Of a stretch of DNA of 64,000 bases, positions 36,580-49,099 are shown in pieces. Origin of the DNA: Nannobrachium achirus (Eukaryota; Chordata; Actinopteri; Myctophiformes; Myctophidae); the NCBI GenBank assembly GCA_963921795.1, contig OY997658.1, positions 46,494,415 through 46,558,414 on the forward strand, read 5' to 3'. Position numbers and translations under genes: made by a program. The notes under the pieces were generated by a model. The model was not told where the DNA came from. It ran no database searches and saw nothing but the letters and a program-made list of their open reading frames with translations. Positions within the stretch are counted from its first letter, which is position 1; each line of letters opens with the position of its first letter.

Positions 36580-37495
36580 TAGAAGCAGTGCTCTTCCGAG
36601 CACAGGTCTAAGCTGCGTTGATGATTTGAAGCATTTTTTTCAAAAACTGAGCAATCCTGCAAACTTTGGAAGCTAATATTAGCCAATCAGGATGGAATAT
36701 GAAATATCAGACGGATCGGACTTGATCACATGACTATAGAGATACTGTGTACCGATTTGCGTGATTTTTGGATAAAATCTCAAGGAGTAATATCCAAAAA
36801 TGTGTTTTACATAAGTCGGCCCAAAGGTGGCGCTATAAAAGGCTGATGTGAAAAATGCAGGGCAAAGGTTTATCCTTAGACTCTAGGGAGTGCGCTTACA
36901 AAGTTTGAAACTGATCGGTGGAGTTATAGGTAAAACCACAAATCGGCCTGTTATAGCGCCACCATGAGGCTGATTTAAAAAAATAAATAAGTGGCATTTC
37001 TTCCTCGGCCTAGTGGGAACGTGTGTGCGCGATTTCATGATAATTGCACTTTGCGTTTGGGATTTGAGGCATTTTGTTCAAAACGGCTCAATCCGACAAA
37101 CTTTGGAAGCCAATCTTAGCCAATCAGGATGGAATATGCAAAATCGGACAGATCCGTGTCGATCACATGACTGTCGAGATACTGCCTACCGATTTGTAGG
37201 ATTTTTGGACAAAATCTGTAAGAGTAGTGCACAGAAATGTGTTTTGCGAACATCGGCCACTAGGTGGCGCTAGAAAAGGCCCATTTGAAAGATTTAGGGC
37301 AGAGGTTCTAGATTGGCATCCAGGGAATGTGTGTGCTCACTTTGGCAGCGACCGGGCCAACGGCGACTGAGATTAGCTGCACACAAAACTGCGAGGACAC
37401 ACGGACGGACGCACGGACGGACACACGGACACACGGACGGACGAAGGGGAAAACATACTCTCCCCCAAGCCTTCGGCTGGTGGAGACAATGATGA
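36580..37495 (+). repeat. Diverged tandem repeat, period ~438 bp, ending in (GGACG)n and a hairpin
   Basis: GCCAATCAGGATGGAATATG occurs in both units (about 36693 and 37130), along with matching GTACCGATTTG, GTGGCGCTA and other blocks. The second unit ends in an ACACGGACGGAC-type run and the hairpin CTCCCCCAAGCC-TTC-GGCTGGTGGAG. Non-coding. Confidence 0.75.
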
Positions 37496-37714
37496 CAGAA
37501 GACCCACATGCTTGCTGTTCTGCATCACTCACTCAGGGAATAGTTTAGAACATGCTGCCAGCTACTGTATACCAAGCTGTTCCAGAGTTCTTTAGAAACC
37601 AGGACAAAATGTATTTAAATTGTGAAATATTCTAATGTAGATCAGTAGATGAGAAGTCTCAGCAGCCACTGTTTTTACACATGGGAGACTATAACAACTT
37701 CGAAACATCAGTTC

Positions 37715-38000
37715 TGGGGCAGCTTTGGCTCAGGGGTAGAGAAACCGTCATTAGAACACAGAGTGTTCCCGAAGGGTTCCCAGTTCGACTCCGGGCTCCC
37801 CCTTAGAGTTTGTGTCGAGCAAGCAAGACTTGTGTTGAGGAAGACTCTGAACCCCTAGTTGCTCCCGGTGAGCAGGTTGGTGCCTTGCATGGTTTCCTCA
37901 TCGGTGTATGAATGTGTGTGTGAATGGGTGAATGTAATGCGCAGTCTATGTAAAGTGCCTATAAAAGCGCTATACAAATGCACCATTTACCATTTACCAT
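37715..38000 (+). mobile_element. tRNA-derived SINE, second copy
   Basis: GGGGCAGCTTTGGCTCAGGG (box A), CCCAGTTCGACTCCGGGCTC (box B), the same body CCTAGTTGCTCCCGGTGAGC and the tail TGAATGGGTGAATGTAATGC as the 33461 copy. It ends at ACCATTTACCATTTACC, a short tail repeat. Confidence 0.85.
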
Positions 38001-38317
38001 CAGATGTAGGGAAAATACTGTATATGTACTACTACTATCTGTACCGCTAGGATAGGTTTACTTAAGTATAAAGGAATACAGTATGCAGGACAGCATAGGG
38101 GATATTTCAGGGGTTTAGCATTGTTATTCCTCTGTTTTACATGGAGGGTGTAAAACTGGATAGTAATTGCGGATAAAGATCGCACTTTAATGGTGTGAAT
38201 TCGCTCCACTTAGACGGTTTCTCTTTCTCTATAAACACACTTCCCTGGCTCTCCCCTCTGTTCTTTGTCTAATTTGACAACCTAAGCAGACAGACAGAGC
38301 TTGCTAACAGACACAGT

Positions 38318-38319
<2 letters not shown>

Positions 38320-38391
<72 letters not shown>
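38320..38391. repeat. (CA)n microsatellite
   Basis: Uninterrupted CA run of about 72 bases. Confidence 0.95.
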
Positions 38392-38393
<2 letters not shown>

Positions 38394-40390
38394 CTCTGCA
38401 AAGAAATATTTGTATTGAGATCAGATGAGCTCTGTCTGTCTGTTAGCAGCAGACTCGCATTGCATTATGTTAAGTGGAGTACAGCTGGTCAATAGGTGCA
38501 GCATCCTTTTTTCTTATTTTTGTAATTTTTTATCCACGATTTTGTAACCCATTTTTTCCCCAGCGACAATTACCTAAACTGTAATCCTGGGTGCTACTCT
38601 GCCAACCAGGGGAGAGCCCCGAACTGAGCTCATGCTTCCTCCAATGCATGAGCAGTGAGCAGGCCGCTTCTTATCACCTGACAGGGGGAGTTTCCCCGGT
38701 AGGATGTAGCATGTGGAAGGAACACGTTATTCCAACCAGTTCCTTTCCCCCCATCAGGTGCCTCGGCTGACCGGGGGAGGCAGTATAGAGACCATGATTA
38801 CTGCATGTTTATTTTTTGTGAGAATACCTACCCAAGGGAACACAGAGAGAACATGCAAACTCCACACAGAAAGGCCCTTTTGCCAACCCCACCTAAGGTA
38901 TTGAGGTGCATCATCTTGAGCACTTTATTATACATTGGTGTATAATATTCTTTGTATGCCCACACAGCAAAACAAGTTTTAATTGAACTCTGTCCATTTT
39001 CATTTAAATTGACACTGAAGTTTTATATAGTCAGAAGGTTGGAGGTTTGATCCGCAGTAACTGCTGTTGGGCAAAATGCGTCAAAAGGTTTCCCTTTTAT
39101 AGTAACTTTATAAAACAGAAACTGTAATCACTAAAGGCTTTAATGTTTGTATGCAGAAACATGCTTCTTAAAGATGAAACATCAGATAAGAGCATATTTA
39201 ATGTACAGAAAGGGGGGAATTGTCTTGGGAATGAAAAGCAGTGTAATTTCATCATGATTAAATTTATACCAAATAATGCAGCACAATCAGGCCGTTTCTG
39301 TGTTTGGTCGTGTCAAGGATGGGCTGTCCCCAACTACTGCTGCTTGCGAGACTCCCACAACCCTTTGAAGTACATTCAAAAGTAACTTTGAAACAGTGTT
39401 GTATAAAATGCTTGAACTTGATGGCAACATCCCTCAAAGTCTTAAAGTAGCTCACATTAAATTAACGTATAGTATATAGTAATCAAAAGTATCTGATGTT
39501 AAAATTACTTAAATGAGCATGAAACTCAAAGTGGATTTGGCATGTGCCGTTTTGTGACATTCTGGAACGGCTCCCTGTTTCCTGTATATCTACACTGATC
39601 TATCAAAGTAAAGCAGAAATGCAAAAGAATCTGCAGGCTACTAAGCAACGCAGTTGTATGCAAATTCCTGCACACTGGCACACCTTGAACACCCAATAAT
39701 TTTATTGGCTGCATTTGCGTAGTTTACATTACACATAAATCATCCTACGCAGACTGCCTTGATTTTACCCTTTTAACCTGAACTGGAAAACAAAATGTAG
39801 CCTAGACCTTTTCATGCCCCTTACGTATTAACTATCAATGGTAAAAGTATGAGAATACAAATTTACATAGTACAAAGAAACAAACCGCCAAATGTTTTTC
39901 TCTCCAAGCTTTATTAACCGATATGAACATTTTGCCCTACACCCTGTATAATTAGTACCGTTCTTTCAGGTGAAAGATCTCACAAATGCAGTCAGAAATA
40001 TTGGGAGCTGAGCTAAACATTCAAATGACGTTCTAATGAATACTCACAATGGCTACTATCTACTGAAAGCAGTCGATTGTGCTGGTACAATTCATTTCAC
40101 AGGCTTGCCTTACACCCGAAAGATGCAAATGTATGTAAAATGATTCACCAGTGTTGGACGAGGCGTTCATGGTGTCGTGTTTGAGGCTGGTTCAATATGC
40201 AAATCAACTTGTCTTGACGACACAGTTTCCCCGGTTGTTCTTGTGCAACGGTGGACGCTTAGCTAATCAGCTTAATCAAATGAACAACAAATTCATATTT
40301 TATTTTGTAGTGAGTAAAGTCTAATTTAATGAAGTAAAAGGGAAAATACCAAATAGTGATGAATATAAAAACTCAAGTAAAGTATAGGTT
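38392..40390. other. Intronic DNA, nothing recognised
   Basis: About 2 kb of mixed AT-rich sequence. I see no coding exon, SINE or clear inverted repeat. Confidence 0.5.
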
Positions 40391-41190
40391 GTCCTTGCAC
40401 ACTGCTGAATTTTTCGTTGCGTTTTCAAAATCCGAAATCAAAATCCGAAATCTGCAAAAAAAAATAATGTAGGCCTATTAACCCATTTGTAGCCAATCCC
40501 GAGAATACTCGTGAAAAATACTCGAGTACTCGGAGTGCCGATCCCGAGGATACTCGCGAAATATACTGTATATACAGTAAAGCTGGCAAGCTTACCGTAC
40601 GGTCCGTTGGAAAGTCCTGGCACGATTGGACTCGCCGATTCATCATCATCGCGGATCCACGTGCACAAAATAGTGATTCCTTAACATGGAGGCCGATGGT
40701 CTATCTCATCTTTAATGTCCATTTTCTCCAAAAAACACTTTTGAAGCCAAGGATGGCATTAGATTCTCGCTATAATAACACAAGTTGAAAGGCAACGATC
40801 CTCCATTACTACACCCGCATGTGATGATGATCACTTCCGGTGAATGACGTCATGGCGGCAAAAAGGAAATGTTTGCGCAATCGACTTCTGGCCTTCAAAA
40901 TAAGAGACTGGCCGCGGACGGAGCAGGCGAACGGCGCGCTGGACATTTAACCCGTTCATGTCTGGAGCACAAAATGAGTTAAGGACCTATTGCTGAGAGA
41001 GAGAGAAAGCAGGATCCCACCTGGGACTCGACCCTGGTCCGGAAAAAAAATATACGGACGAAATAACGCATGGTGGCGTGCAAACGTGATTGACATAAAG
41101 TGAGGTCGTTTTTTTTTTCTTCTTTTACGTGTTCCGAAATTTTCTCCGATATTCGGCCAAAGAAAAACGCAGCAATGTGCAAGCAAGGAC
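40391..41190. mobile_element. Longer relative of the Harbinger-like MITE, split by a TTAA element
   Basis: The ends GTCCTTGCACACTGCTGAAT and (reverse complement) GTCCTTGCTTGCACATTGCT share the TTGCACA(C/T)TGCTG core of 4418-4632. The interior right side (GTGCAAACGTGATTGACATA, CCGATATTCGGCC) also matches that MITE. A 497-bp block at 40482-40978 is inserted. Confidence 0.75.
40482..40978. mobile_element. TTAA-flanked MITE nested in the Harbinger-like element
   Basis: TTAA at 40478-40481 and 40979-40982. The ends CCCATTTGTAGCC and (reverse complement) CTCATTTTGTGCTCC are similar but imperfect. The interior has a palindrome-rich ACTCGAGTACTCGG stretch. No ORF of interest. Confidence 0.65.
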
Positions 41191-42404
41191 TGTGACAAAG
41201 TACTTGTATTTTGCTTAGAACATTTAGTATTTAAAATCAGTGCTTATGTTCGAGGTTATGCAATGAGGGAGAGATGAGCTCCATTGAGAGCTATCTCGCT
41301 TTCCATCGTTGGCTTTAATTGCGGCTGCTGTTTCAAAAATGTGAACCCCAAAGACTACAGCATCAAACACTGCATCTCCGCCTGGTGCGATTAAAAGGAT
41401 GAGATGAGATGGTGTGCATGAACGCAGCTCACACACACAGATGCCACAGTAACACCATTTCGGTGTCTGTGTTCCTCTGCTTTATATGCTGCGGTAGATG
41501 AAAGAGATTATGTATAACTTTGTGTGAAAACGGATGTATGGTAAAGCAGAATATTTGTACCTCAAAAATAGACATACTGATCAGGGTTGTGTCAAACTGG
41601 ACTCAATTGTGCAATTGTGTAGCCTACATGCATAATTTGTTTTATTATTTTTACATATGTGTCTGGTACATAAGATTTCAAATGGTTTGTTAATGGTAGA
41701 CCTTTTTCACATTCAGTATCACAACTTTGTTGTAGCCCAAAGATCCTTACACACAGGGAGCATGACAAATAAAACCATGCAAATAGTTCACATTGATTAA
41801 TAATGTGTTTCAAAAAATAATTGTAGCTTTATGAACTCGTTTTTTAAGTGTTTTGGGGATGTCCTCAAGTCAAAACAGCAAATAAATGAATGTGAACAAA
41901 TCACAATAAATGAACACTTCCGGTGTGTAAGGACCTTAGACTGATCATAAAAGTAATGCTTGCTAGGTAACAATCTTCTTCTTAAGTAACAAGTGTGTTT
42001 ACGGGTGCATGACCTGCATGAAGTCATATTTTCCAGTCCGGCCTTTGAACTAAAATGAGTCCCCCCCCCCCCCCCCCCCCGCTATAGATTATTTCCCAGC
42101 CAGTTATCCCTGTCCTAGCTCATCCAACCGACGGCAGGCTTATTATTATTAAGAATATATCATTTATAAATATCTATCACATACCATTTGAGTGATATAT
42201 GGACAGAGAGCCCTGCCCATCCCTCGATGACCACACATGAAGCTAGATAGGCTTTTCTCTTTTTTTAGGTTTTTAGACATTTTTAGAAGATCGGTGCGTG
42301 GTCTACCTATGTTATTATTTTTTTCTAGATTGATATCCCTATGCATTTGTTGTATCGTTTTTGATGTACTTACATATTAACTTGCTTATTATATTGATGT
42401 TTTA
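41191..42404. other. Intronic DNA with poly-C at 42061-42080
   Basis: No gene or clear element apart from a run of 20 C. Poly-C runs of exactly this length also occur at 50220. Confidence 0.55.
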
Positions 42405-42465
42405 CCTGCTTATTGTAAGTCGCGTTGGATTAAAAGCGTCTGCTAAATGCCTAAACTGTAAACTG
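42405..42465 (+). mobile_element. L2-type 3' tail (LINE or SINE remnant)
   Basis: ATTGTAAGTCGCGTTGGATT followed by AAAAGCGTCTGCTAAATGCC is the conserved 3' end of fish L2-type elements and their SINEs. The rest upstream is unrecognisable. Confidence 0.7.
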
Positions 42466-42759
42466 TAGAGAGGATGAAACGTTTTATGAGCACAGCTAAA
42501 TTGCCATTGCACGCTGAACTGTCATTATGCAGCTGCAGACTAAAGAATGTACTTTTATTATGCTATACAGAATCCCCTGATTTAATTGTCTGTAGTTGTA
42601 TGTGTGAAATACAGCACATTCCTAATTGTACGATTGAAAAATATTGTTACAATAATCACTCATACGTTTTTTGTTTCAAGTGAACTGAAATACAGTGAAA
42701 AAATAAAATAATTCTGGGAAATTGCAAGTGTGGTTGCTGTGACGCAAGTCACACTTGCA

Positions 42760-43095
42760 AATGAATTCCCATATATGGAGATCACTGATGTCATCAATAT
42801 TAAACCCATATCTTGGAATGCCCATATATGGACCTACTGTGTCAGTCTCATGTGGTCTATGTCAGTAATCTCCATATCTGGGAAAAGTTTCATTTTTGCA
42901 TTTTCCCATTCAAGTCAATGGAGAAAATACATTCACGAATAAATGAATATAAATTAAACAATGTAACATATCTCTTAGCAAAGTCCTGATGAAGCCGGTC
43001 GATTTGACATATGGCCCAAGTGCGTGCCACCAAAACTGTAGGAGGAATAGCGTGACAAAGATTATGCGGAAAGAACGAAAGAAAGTCAGCCAAGT
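42760..43095 (+). repeat. Diverged copy of the 24-27 kb repeat with CCATATATGG units
   Basis: CCCATATATGGA occurs at 42768 and 42820. Then come CCCATTCAAGTCAATGGAGA, AAGCCGGTCGATTTGACATA and GTGCGTGCCACCAAAACTGT, all matching the order in the 24.4-24.6 kb copy. Confidence 0.7.
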
Positions 43096-44918
43096 ACTAT
43101 AGTCTGGCAGAACCAGACTAATAAACCACTCGTTTAGCAGGCAAGGGACCCCTCATGTAACCCCCTAAGGAGCCGTGGCGGCCCCTGAACCCCACTTTGT
43201 AAACCACTTTGTTTTTGATCAAATGCTATTTTGTTGTTGGCACCCAACATTTGTCATTTGCCCGGCTGTTGGAGTTGTCTGAAATGTTGATATCCACAGA
43301 GAAAAGTAGATAATATTTTATACGATACAAATATTGTTGACTAGCAGGCTGTAGCAGCACTCTCTCAGTTCAGCTCCTTGTTTGACTCCAGCCTCCTCCC
43401 CTCAGCGCTCTGCCTGTAGGCTACCTATCTGTCTGTCCTCTCTCCTTCGTCCTCCCATTCATCAAACCTCTTCTCTCTGCATTGCTAAAACTTCATCTCC
43501 AGTCTCTCTGTCTTGGTCTCCCTCTGTCTTCGTGTTCATTCATTGTGACTGGTCATGCCGTAGAAAAAGGACAGCTAGCCAGCCTTACGGACCCTGGAGT
43601 CCCCGGTGTCCTGGGGATTAGCGCTCATTTGCATACATCTGCATAACCTCGTTAAGACAGCGGGAGACACTGTACACACTGTAGCCGTGGACACTTCAGA
43701 GCGAAACGGTCCATTAAGGATTGCAATGATTATGGGATTATCACTCTTAACGACTTTGTGTGTACATTCTGAAAAGTGCCAAAGCCAACAATTGATTCCC
43801 AAGTCACGCACAACGTCAGTTGCCCTATGATCTTGCTTCCATTTATAGTATTACTATTGTGATTAATCATTTATGAATGCACCTGGCCTATATCCATGTG
43901 CAGTTAACGTAATAGTGCTATGAGTATTATTTTTATGCCTCACACATTCATAAATCAACATTTCACAGTACCCGTTGACAGCAATAACAGAGAATTTCAC
44001 TAAAGTGGCCAGAGCTAATATTAAAAAGCAAGCAAAATTCTGTACCATTAACTTTTATGATCTAGTCAAGTGTAGTGCCACACAACCAATATCCACTTTG
44101 CTGCAATGTTGGCCAGCAGCAATACATTTGGAACTAAATAAATTAGGCAATTAGGCTATGTTCACAGTGGCAGCCCAAATCCAATTTCTATCCATATTGG
44201 AAGCAGATTGGTTGCAGAAAGTCCTAACAAAAGAAATGTCATTATTACCTCAGCAACAAATCAGATTGTCCTGCAGTCTGAACAAATTTGCCTTAGTTTG
44301 GTCGATGATATGCACAGGAGTGAATTGTGGTACACAGTTTGGAAACTGCTATATAAAGCACTTAATTATATCTTTGGCTGTCAAAATGGAACAGCATGTC
44401 CCTCCCCTTCCAGGTACTGAAACTGTCACATATGCCACTTTGCAGCATGAGCAGTTATGTCCAGTGAACAGACTGTCCAGCTAACTATAATGAGGGGAGT
44501 GACAGTTCTGTGTGGTGAACATACTGTCCAGCTAACACCTATAATGAGTGTGAAAAATGTGATGGAGTGGCAGCACCTTCTCACAGGGCCGGACTGGGAC
44601 AGAAATTCGGCCCTGGCATCTTGGCCCAGACCGGCGCAAACCGAACATAGAAGATCTACAAGCCCACAACGTGTCAGGGCAGCGATGCGTTGTGGGCTTG
44701 AATCAGCTGTTAAATGTTTGGGTGGGACTCCTGGGCCACAGTAGCCTGTGATTGGGCTACTAGGCCAGTATTCAGATGATAGACAAGCCAGTGGGCCAAC
44801 CATGCGATGTTTCTCTGCTCTGTGGGCTGGTGCTACTGAAAGATTAGCCCTCTCCACCTAGTAGCCGCCCAGCCCAAAAATGACTAATAACTAGTAACTA
44901 TCCTAAAATGGTAGCTAT
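43096..44918. other. Intronic DNA with a palindromic motif at 44652-44700
   Basis: Unassigned except for AGATCTACAAGCCCACAACG ... CGTTGTGGGCTTG, an imperfect inverted pair, next to a GGGCCGGACTGGGACAGAAA segment typical of a fish MITE. No exon recognised. Confidence 0.5.
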
Positions 44919-44977
44919 ATATATGTATGTATGTGTATGTATGTATGTATGTATGTATGTATGTATGTATGTATGTA
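44919..44977. repeat. (ATGT)n microsatellite
   Basis: Nearly perfect tetranucleotide array. Confidence 0.95.
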
Positions 44978-45036
44978 TACTCTGTATATATATGTATATG
45001 TTACAATTAGATTGGGTAACTCAGTTAGATCGTGGT

Positions 45037-45440
45037 AAGAGCGCTCGTTTTGTCGTTCACCACACACCCCTACCACCACCTGGATCAATTCACTTTGATA
45101 GTCTCTTATCAGCGCACCTGTGTAATTCTGCGTAGTCACCATGAGATGGCGACAACAGCCATTCACTTGTGTAGTCGCCCGACGTCACTCGTCTGCGACC
45201 CTTCTCTGTTGTTTACTAGCAGCCTAGCTCAGCTGTAGTTAGCCATTAGCTTACTATGCCTAACTCTAACCCTAACCCTAACCTTAACCTCAGTAAAACT
45301 ATGCCTAACCCTAACCCTAACCATAACCTCCGTGGGGTGAGGCGCTATCATTCCTGCCGACGCTGTTGTCGTTGTCATTGTTGTGGATCAAAGCGACCGC
45401 AATTGTTCCACCCCGCGCCGCACGACGAGCGCTCCGTTTC
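45037..45440. mobile_element. MITE candidate with GAGCGCTCGT ends and telomere-like core
   Basis: AGAGCGCTCGTTTTGTCG near 45037 is inverted as GCACGACGAGCGCTCCG near 45420. Between them are CCCTAACCCTAACC-type stretches at 45258-45332. The combination of inverted ends and CCTAACC core recalls 18995-19297. Confidence 0.45.
45258..45332. repeat. Interstitial telomere-like (CCCTAA)n, degenerate
   Basis: Two short blocks of CCCTAA (about 2-3 perfect units each) with CCTTAACCTC variants between. Too short and degenerate for a chromosome end. Confidence 0.6.
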
Positions 45441-47150
45441 TCGATCTAACCGTTTCTCGATCTAACGGTGACATATATATATATAAAAATAGGCCCACTT
45501 GTATAATTGTATGTTCTGGTATGCCAAACGCCCAGTCCACCCCTGCCTTCTCAACTGGTGAATTATGTGTGGAAATGTAGCTAAGCCAAGCAACCAGAGC
45601 AGAACAGACTATATATGATTATTTTTGGTTAGGTGTTTTATAGATACCCGATTCATTCTAACACCGATTCATTCTAACACATCCAGGAACGTGATAGGAA
45701 TTACCGCGGTGCTATGTCACGGCCTGTTTTCAGGGACGTGTTAGCTGGTGGTAACCAGGAAAACGGGTGCTACGGCGGTGGCTGGTGAGCGAAAAAACAT
45801 TCTGTGTGAAAGTAAACACCCCGGTCTCTACATCTGGGTTTAGTGAATTTCCACAACATGGACACGATCGTGGCTTCCGAGGCTCTTAAAAATAAAGCGC
45901 AGTGAATGGCGGCACTGTGTATCCAAAGAATTACAAAAATAATGGCATCCCAAGCGTTGATGTAGAATTTCAGATTTTGAATGTTTCGTGCCAATAATAG
46001 TCTCTCAAGAGAGATTCCACTATCACCGGAATATGTTGGTACCACCACTGCATTAAACATGTAGCTGAAAAAAATTATAATATAATTTCTTTCAGCTACA
46101 TTCAAAAAAATATATATATTATATATTTCTTTTTACTGAATGAGTTCCTAGATTGCCTGCAAATAAACCTGTTTTCTGTGAGCAGAAAAAAAAATAGATT
46201 TCAGTTTTCCCTTTAGGTGAAAGCTGAAACTCCAACCAGGATAGAGTGGGGGCCTTCCTCCAATCATGAGACCTTATATGGAACTCTATAGGCCTAGTAA
46301 CTAGTACATATTTGAATTAAATGAAATCACTTACCCTACCTTTAATACGGTGTGTGCCATTTCATGAATCATGAAATAAATTAGGAATCGTAAAGTTTTT
46401 AACTCTGGATCATTCAGTGCAACATTCACTTGCTAATTCACATAGCCTATATTAAAGAGTCAACAGGCCAGCCAAATGAAAAACAACCTCTGTGATTTTG
46501 ATGCTTTGATTTTGTATTAATAGAGAATTGTGTTATTTATTTTACTTAACTCATTGTGTCTAGTAATCCAGTAGTTTATTTATTATGTTGCCTGCGTGAG
46601 TTGACAATTATTCCATAGAATAATTTATTTTACTCTTGCAACTTGAATAAATGATAGTAAGTAGTAATACTTTAGTAGTAATAGTAGGTGGATGCTATTT
46701 TGGTAATTATGGTGTTTCCAAGTTGGCGGTTGCTAGGACATTCTTGTCCAAGACTGTTAAGTGTCCATATGTGTTTACTATATTACAATACAGGTTCCTG
46801 TTCAAACCAGATGCAGCTGCTAAATATGCTAAATACCAGATGCACCTGCTGAATATTATAAAGCTTATTTGTATGTCCCACACCCTGTAAAGGCTCTTAC
46901 TAGTTGAGTGATTATTTACCATATTCGCACGGAGATGTTGAATGGAACAACTTTGTATTTACGCATAGGTTGAAGACGCCTTGGAAACGAGTAAGACAAT
47001 GAAAACAAGATGTAAGCTTTTTTGCGTTATCTAGCCATCCTAATAGAGAAGGTCGTACTTTGTTTATCCGTTTGCCTCCTACTAGCACACCAGTAGTGGC
47101 ATTGCCTCCAAACTATAGGCATAACCTCTAGTCCTTTAGATTATGGTGGG
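45441..47150. other. Intronic DNA, nothing recognised
   Basis: AT-rich, with short (TA)n near 45474 and 46110. No ORF or element identified. Confidence 0.5.
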
Positions 47151-47354
47151 TAGGGCTGGGTGCAATAACTGCAATACCGCGGTTTGCAGTGTCGAGTTCA
47201 TAGCTGTGATTATACCGTGATTATTATTTTATTTTATTTTAAATGTATTAAAAAAATTACTAATTCAAAACGTACTTGGGGAGATACTGCCATACCGTTG
47301 GTAAACAGTGCCTTATTACTGCGAAAACTAAAAATCCTTACCGCCCCAGCCCTA
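47151..47354. mobile_element. MITE with TAGGGCTGGG ends
   Basis: TAGGGCTGGG at the left and CCCCAGCCCTA at the right, with GCAATACCGCGG and CATACCGTTGGT inside. This is a layout seen in common fish hAT-type MITEs. I could not find a convincing target duplication. Confidence 0.6.
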
Positions 47355-47876
47355 ATGGTTTTCAGATGTATGTTGTATGTGATGTATGTTTTATTTCATG
47401 ATCAATACATGTATCAATCAATCAATCAATCAATCAATCAAGCAATCAATCAGAATTCTGACAAATTCTGGGTCAATTTCCACTGATTGCTGATTGGCTG
47501 TCCTCTATCTTAAGAATGGCGTGAAGGCTACCAAACTGAGTTGTAATTTAGTTTTGTGTTATTCAAGAGTTCAGTCTGTGTAATGTCAGATATCTCCACC
47601 ATGTTTCCATTCCCACCATGTTTTCATGGTGATTGCTTGCCTTACACTTACTGTAAATTATTTTTATTTTTAAATCGGAAAGTCAAAATATTTATTGTCT
47701 CCACCAGGCCACAGGCTAATGTCAGTCCATCATGACTCACTGTATCTCTTCATCCAGCTCACTCTTGCCTTCTGTCTCGCTGCTAGCAGGCTGATTCAGA
47801 CACACAGATGGGCTTGATTCAGACACACACATGGGCTTTCCTCCTCTGCCTACGCATTGTGCTTGGAGATTCCCAG

Positions 47877-47946
<70 letters not shown>

Positions 47947-48310
47947 CAGACACTGCAGAGCCTCCAAGGCCTGGATTTGGTGAATTATTCAGACTGCGTT
48001 GGTGGTGTTCTACTGTGCAGTATGCGTCTCAGGCATCATATTTTATTTTGCATAATGTGTGTGTGATCCGCGCGTGTATTCATATGTGAATGTGTACGGC
48101 TGTACGCATCTGTGTGTGTATGCATGTGTCTGTCTGTGTGCACTGCGCATACATCTGTATATGTATACATGTGTGTGACTAGTCAACGTGCACGTGTCTG
48201 CTGCACTGTGCATGAGTAGGAATAAGAAATGCTTTTCCGAGCAGCACCACTTGTTCTTTCATCAGTGCTCGCTGTGCCTCCTGTTCGCTGGTTTCACAGT
48301 CTTGTTAGAG
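47355..48310. other. Intronic DNA with (ATCA)n at 47412-47453 and (CA)n at 47880-47943
   Basis: Two microsatellites in otherwise plain sequence. TG-rich degenerate DNA at 48050-48180. Confidence 0.7.
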
Positions 48311-48690
48311 CAGGGGTCTTCAACAGGGGGTCCGGGACCCCTAGGGGGTCCTCAGAGTTACTACAGGGGGGCCTCCAAATCCTCGCGTGATAGGATAAGT
48401 CTTTTACATTAACAACTTGAACCTTCGCATCCTTATTCTAATGAGAACTTTGGACAAAAATAGCCAATCTACAAGCTCACAACGCCTCACACTGTGAGGC
48501 GTTGTGAGCTTGTAGATTGGCTATTTTTGGCATAGAGGTTTGATGTAGAGGGGGAAAGAGCAGACCGAGTACAGAGTGAAATGTCAAGTTAATTAAGTAT
48601 TGACGCTTCAAGTTGTTAAATATCTGAAAACACAAATTGTCATGAATCCAAAATACACTGATGATTGTGCTGTCAAACGATGAAACTATG
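48311..48690. mobile_element. hAT MITE, copy 3 (inverse orientation, truncated)
   Basis: It starts CAGGGGTCTTCAACAGGGGG and follows the reverse complement of 32736-33193 until GAAACTATG at 48690, where homology stops. The terminal 45 or so bases and the second inverted repeat are missing. It carries the best-preserved internal palindrome. Confidence 0.8.
48455..48529. repeat. Perfect palindrome, 37-bp arms, 1-base centre
   Basis: The left arm contains AGCCAATCTACAAGCTCACA and the right arm is its exact reverse complement; the axis is C48492. Relatives elsewhere in the window are imperfect, so this one is young, gene-converted, or maintained. Confidence 0.95.
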
Positions 48691-49099
48691 TATTTCACTA
48701 GAAACTGACTCATGACATGGGTTGGGGCACATTCTACCATGGTATGCAACAGGTCGCCTGTGGGCCAGATAATGTCTGGCCCAGCAAGTTATTTTGTAAA
48801 TAATTCACAATATCTGACTGACAGTCCCACATACTGTATGCTGTTACGCTATAAGTAAGTATATAACTAGAGGTGACATTACGCAGTGACAGCATTATGG
48901 TGTCAGCTCTCTTACATTTCCAAACTTAGAGTAGGACCAAGGTTCGTGAGACTTTAGTGGAGTCAAAGACAGACCGTGAAGTTCCAGGAAGACAACAAGC
49001 CAAGAAGACCGGTTCCTCACCCTTGCTTCACAGAGGAACTATAGTCTTTTTTCCACAGATTTACAGGCAATATTTGCACAACGCCACCACAGACTGATC

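Noticed and set aside
43382..43621. Possible exon in a CT-rich stretch
   Set aside because: Composition-driven Ser/Pro frame without splice context or homology.
45258..45332. Chromosome-end or fusion telomere
   Set aside because: Only a few degenerate CCCTAA units inside a MITE-like block.
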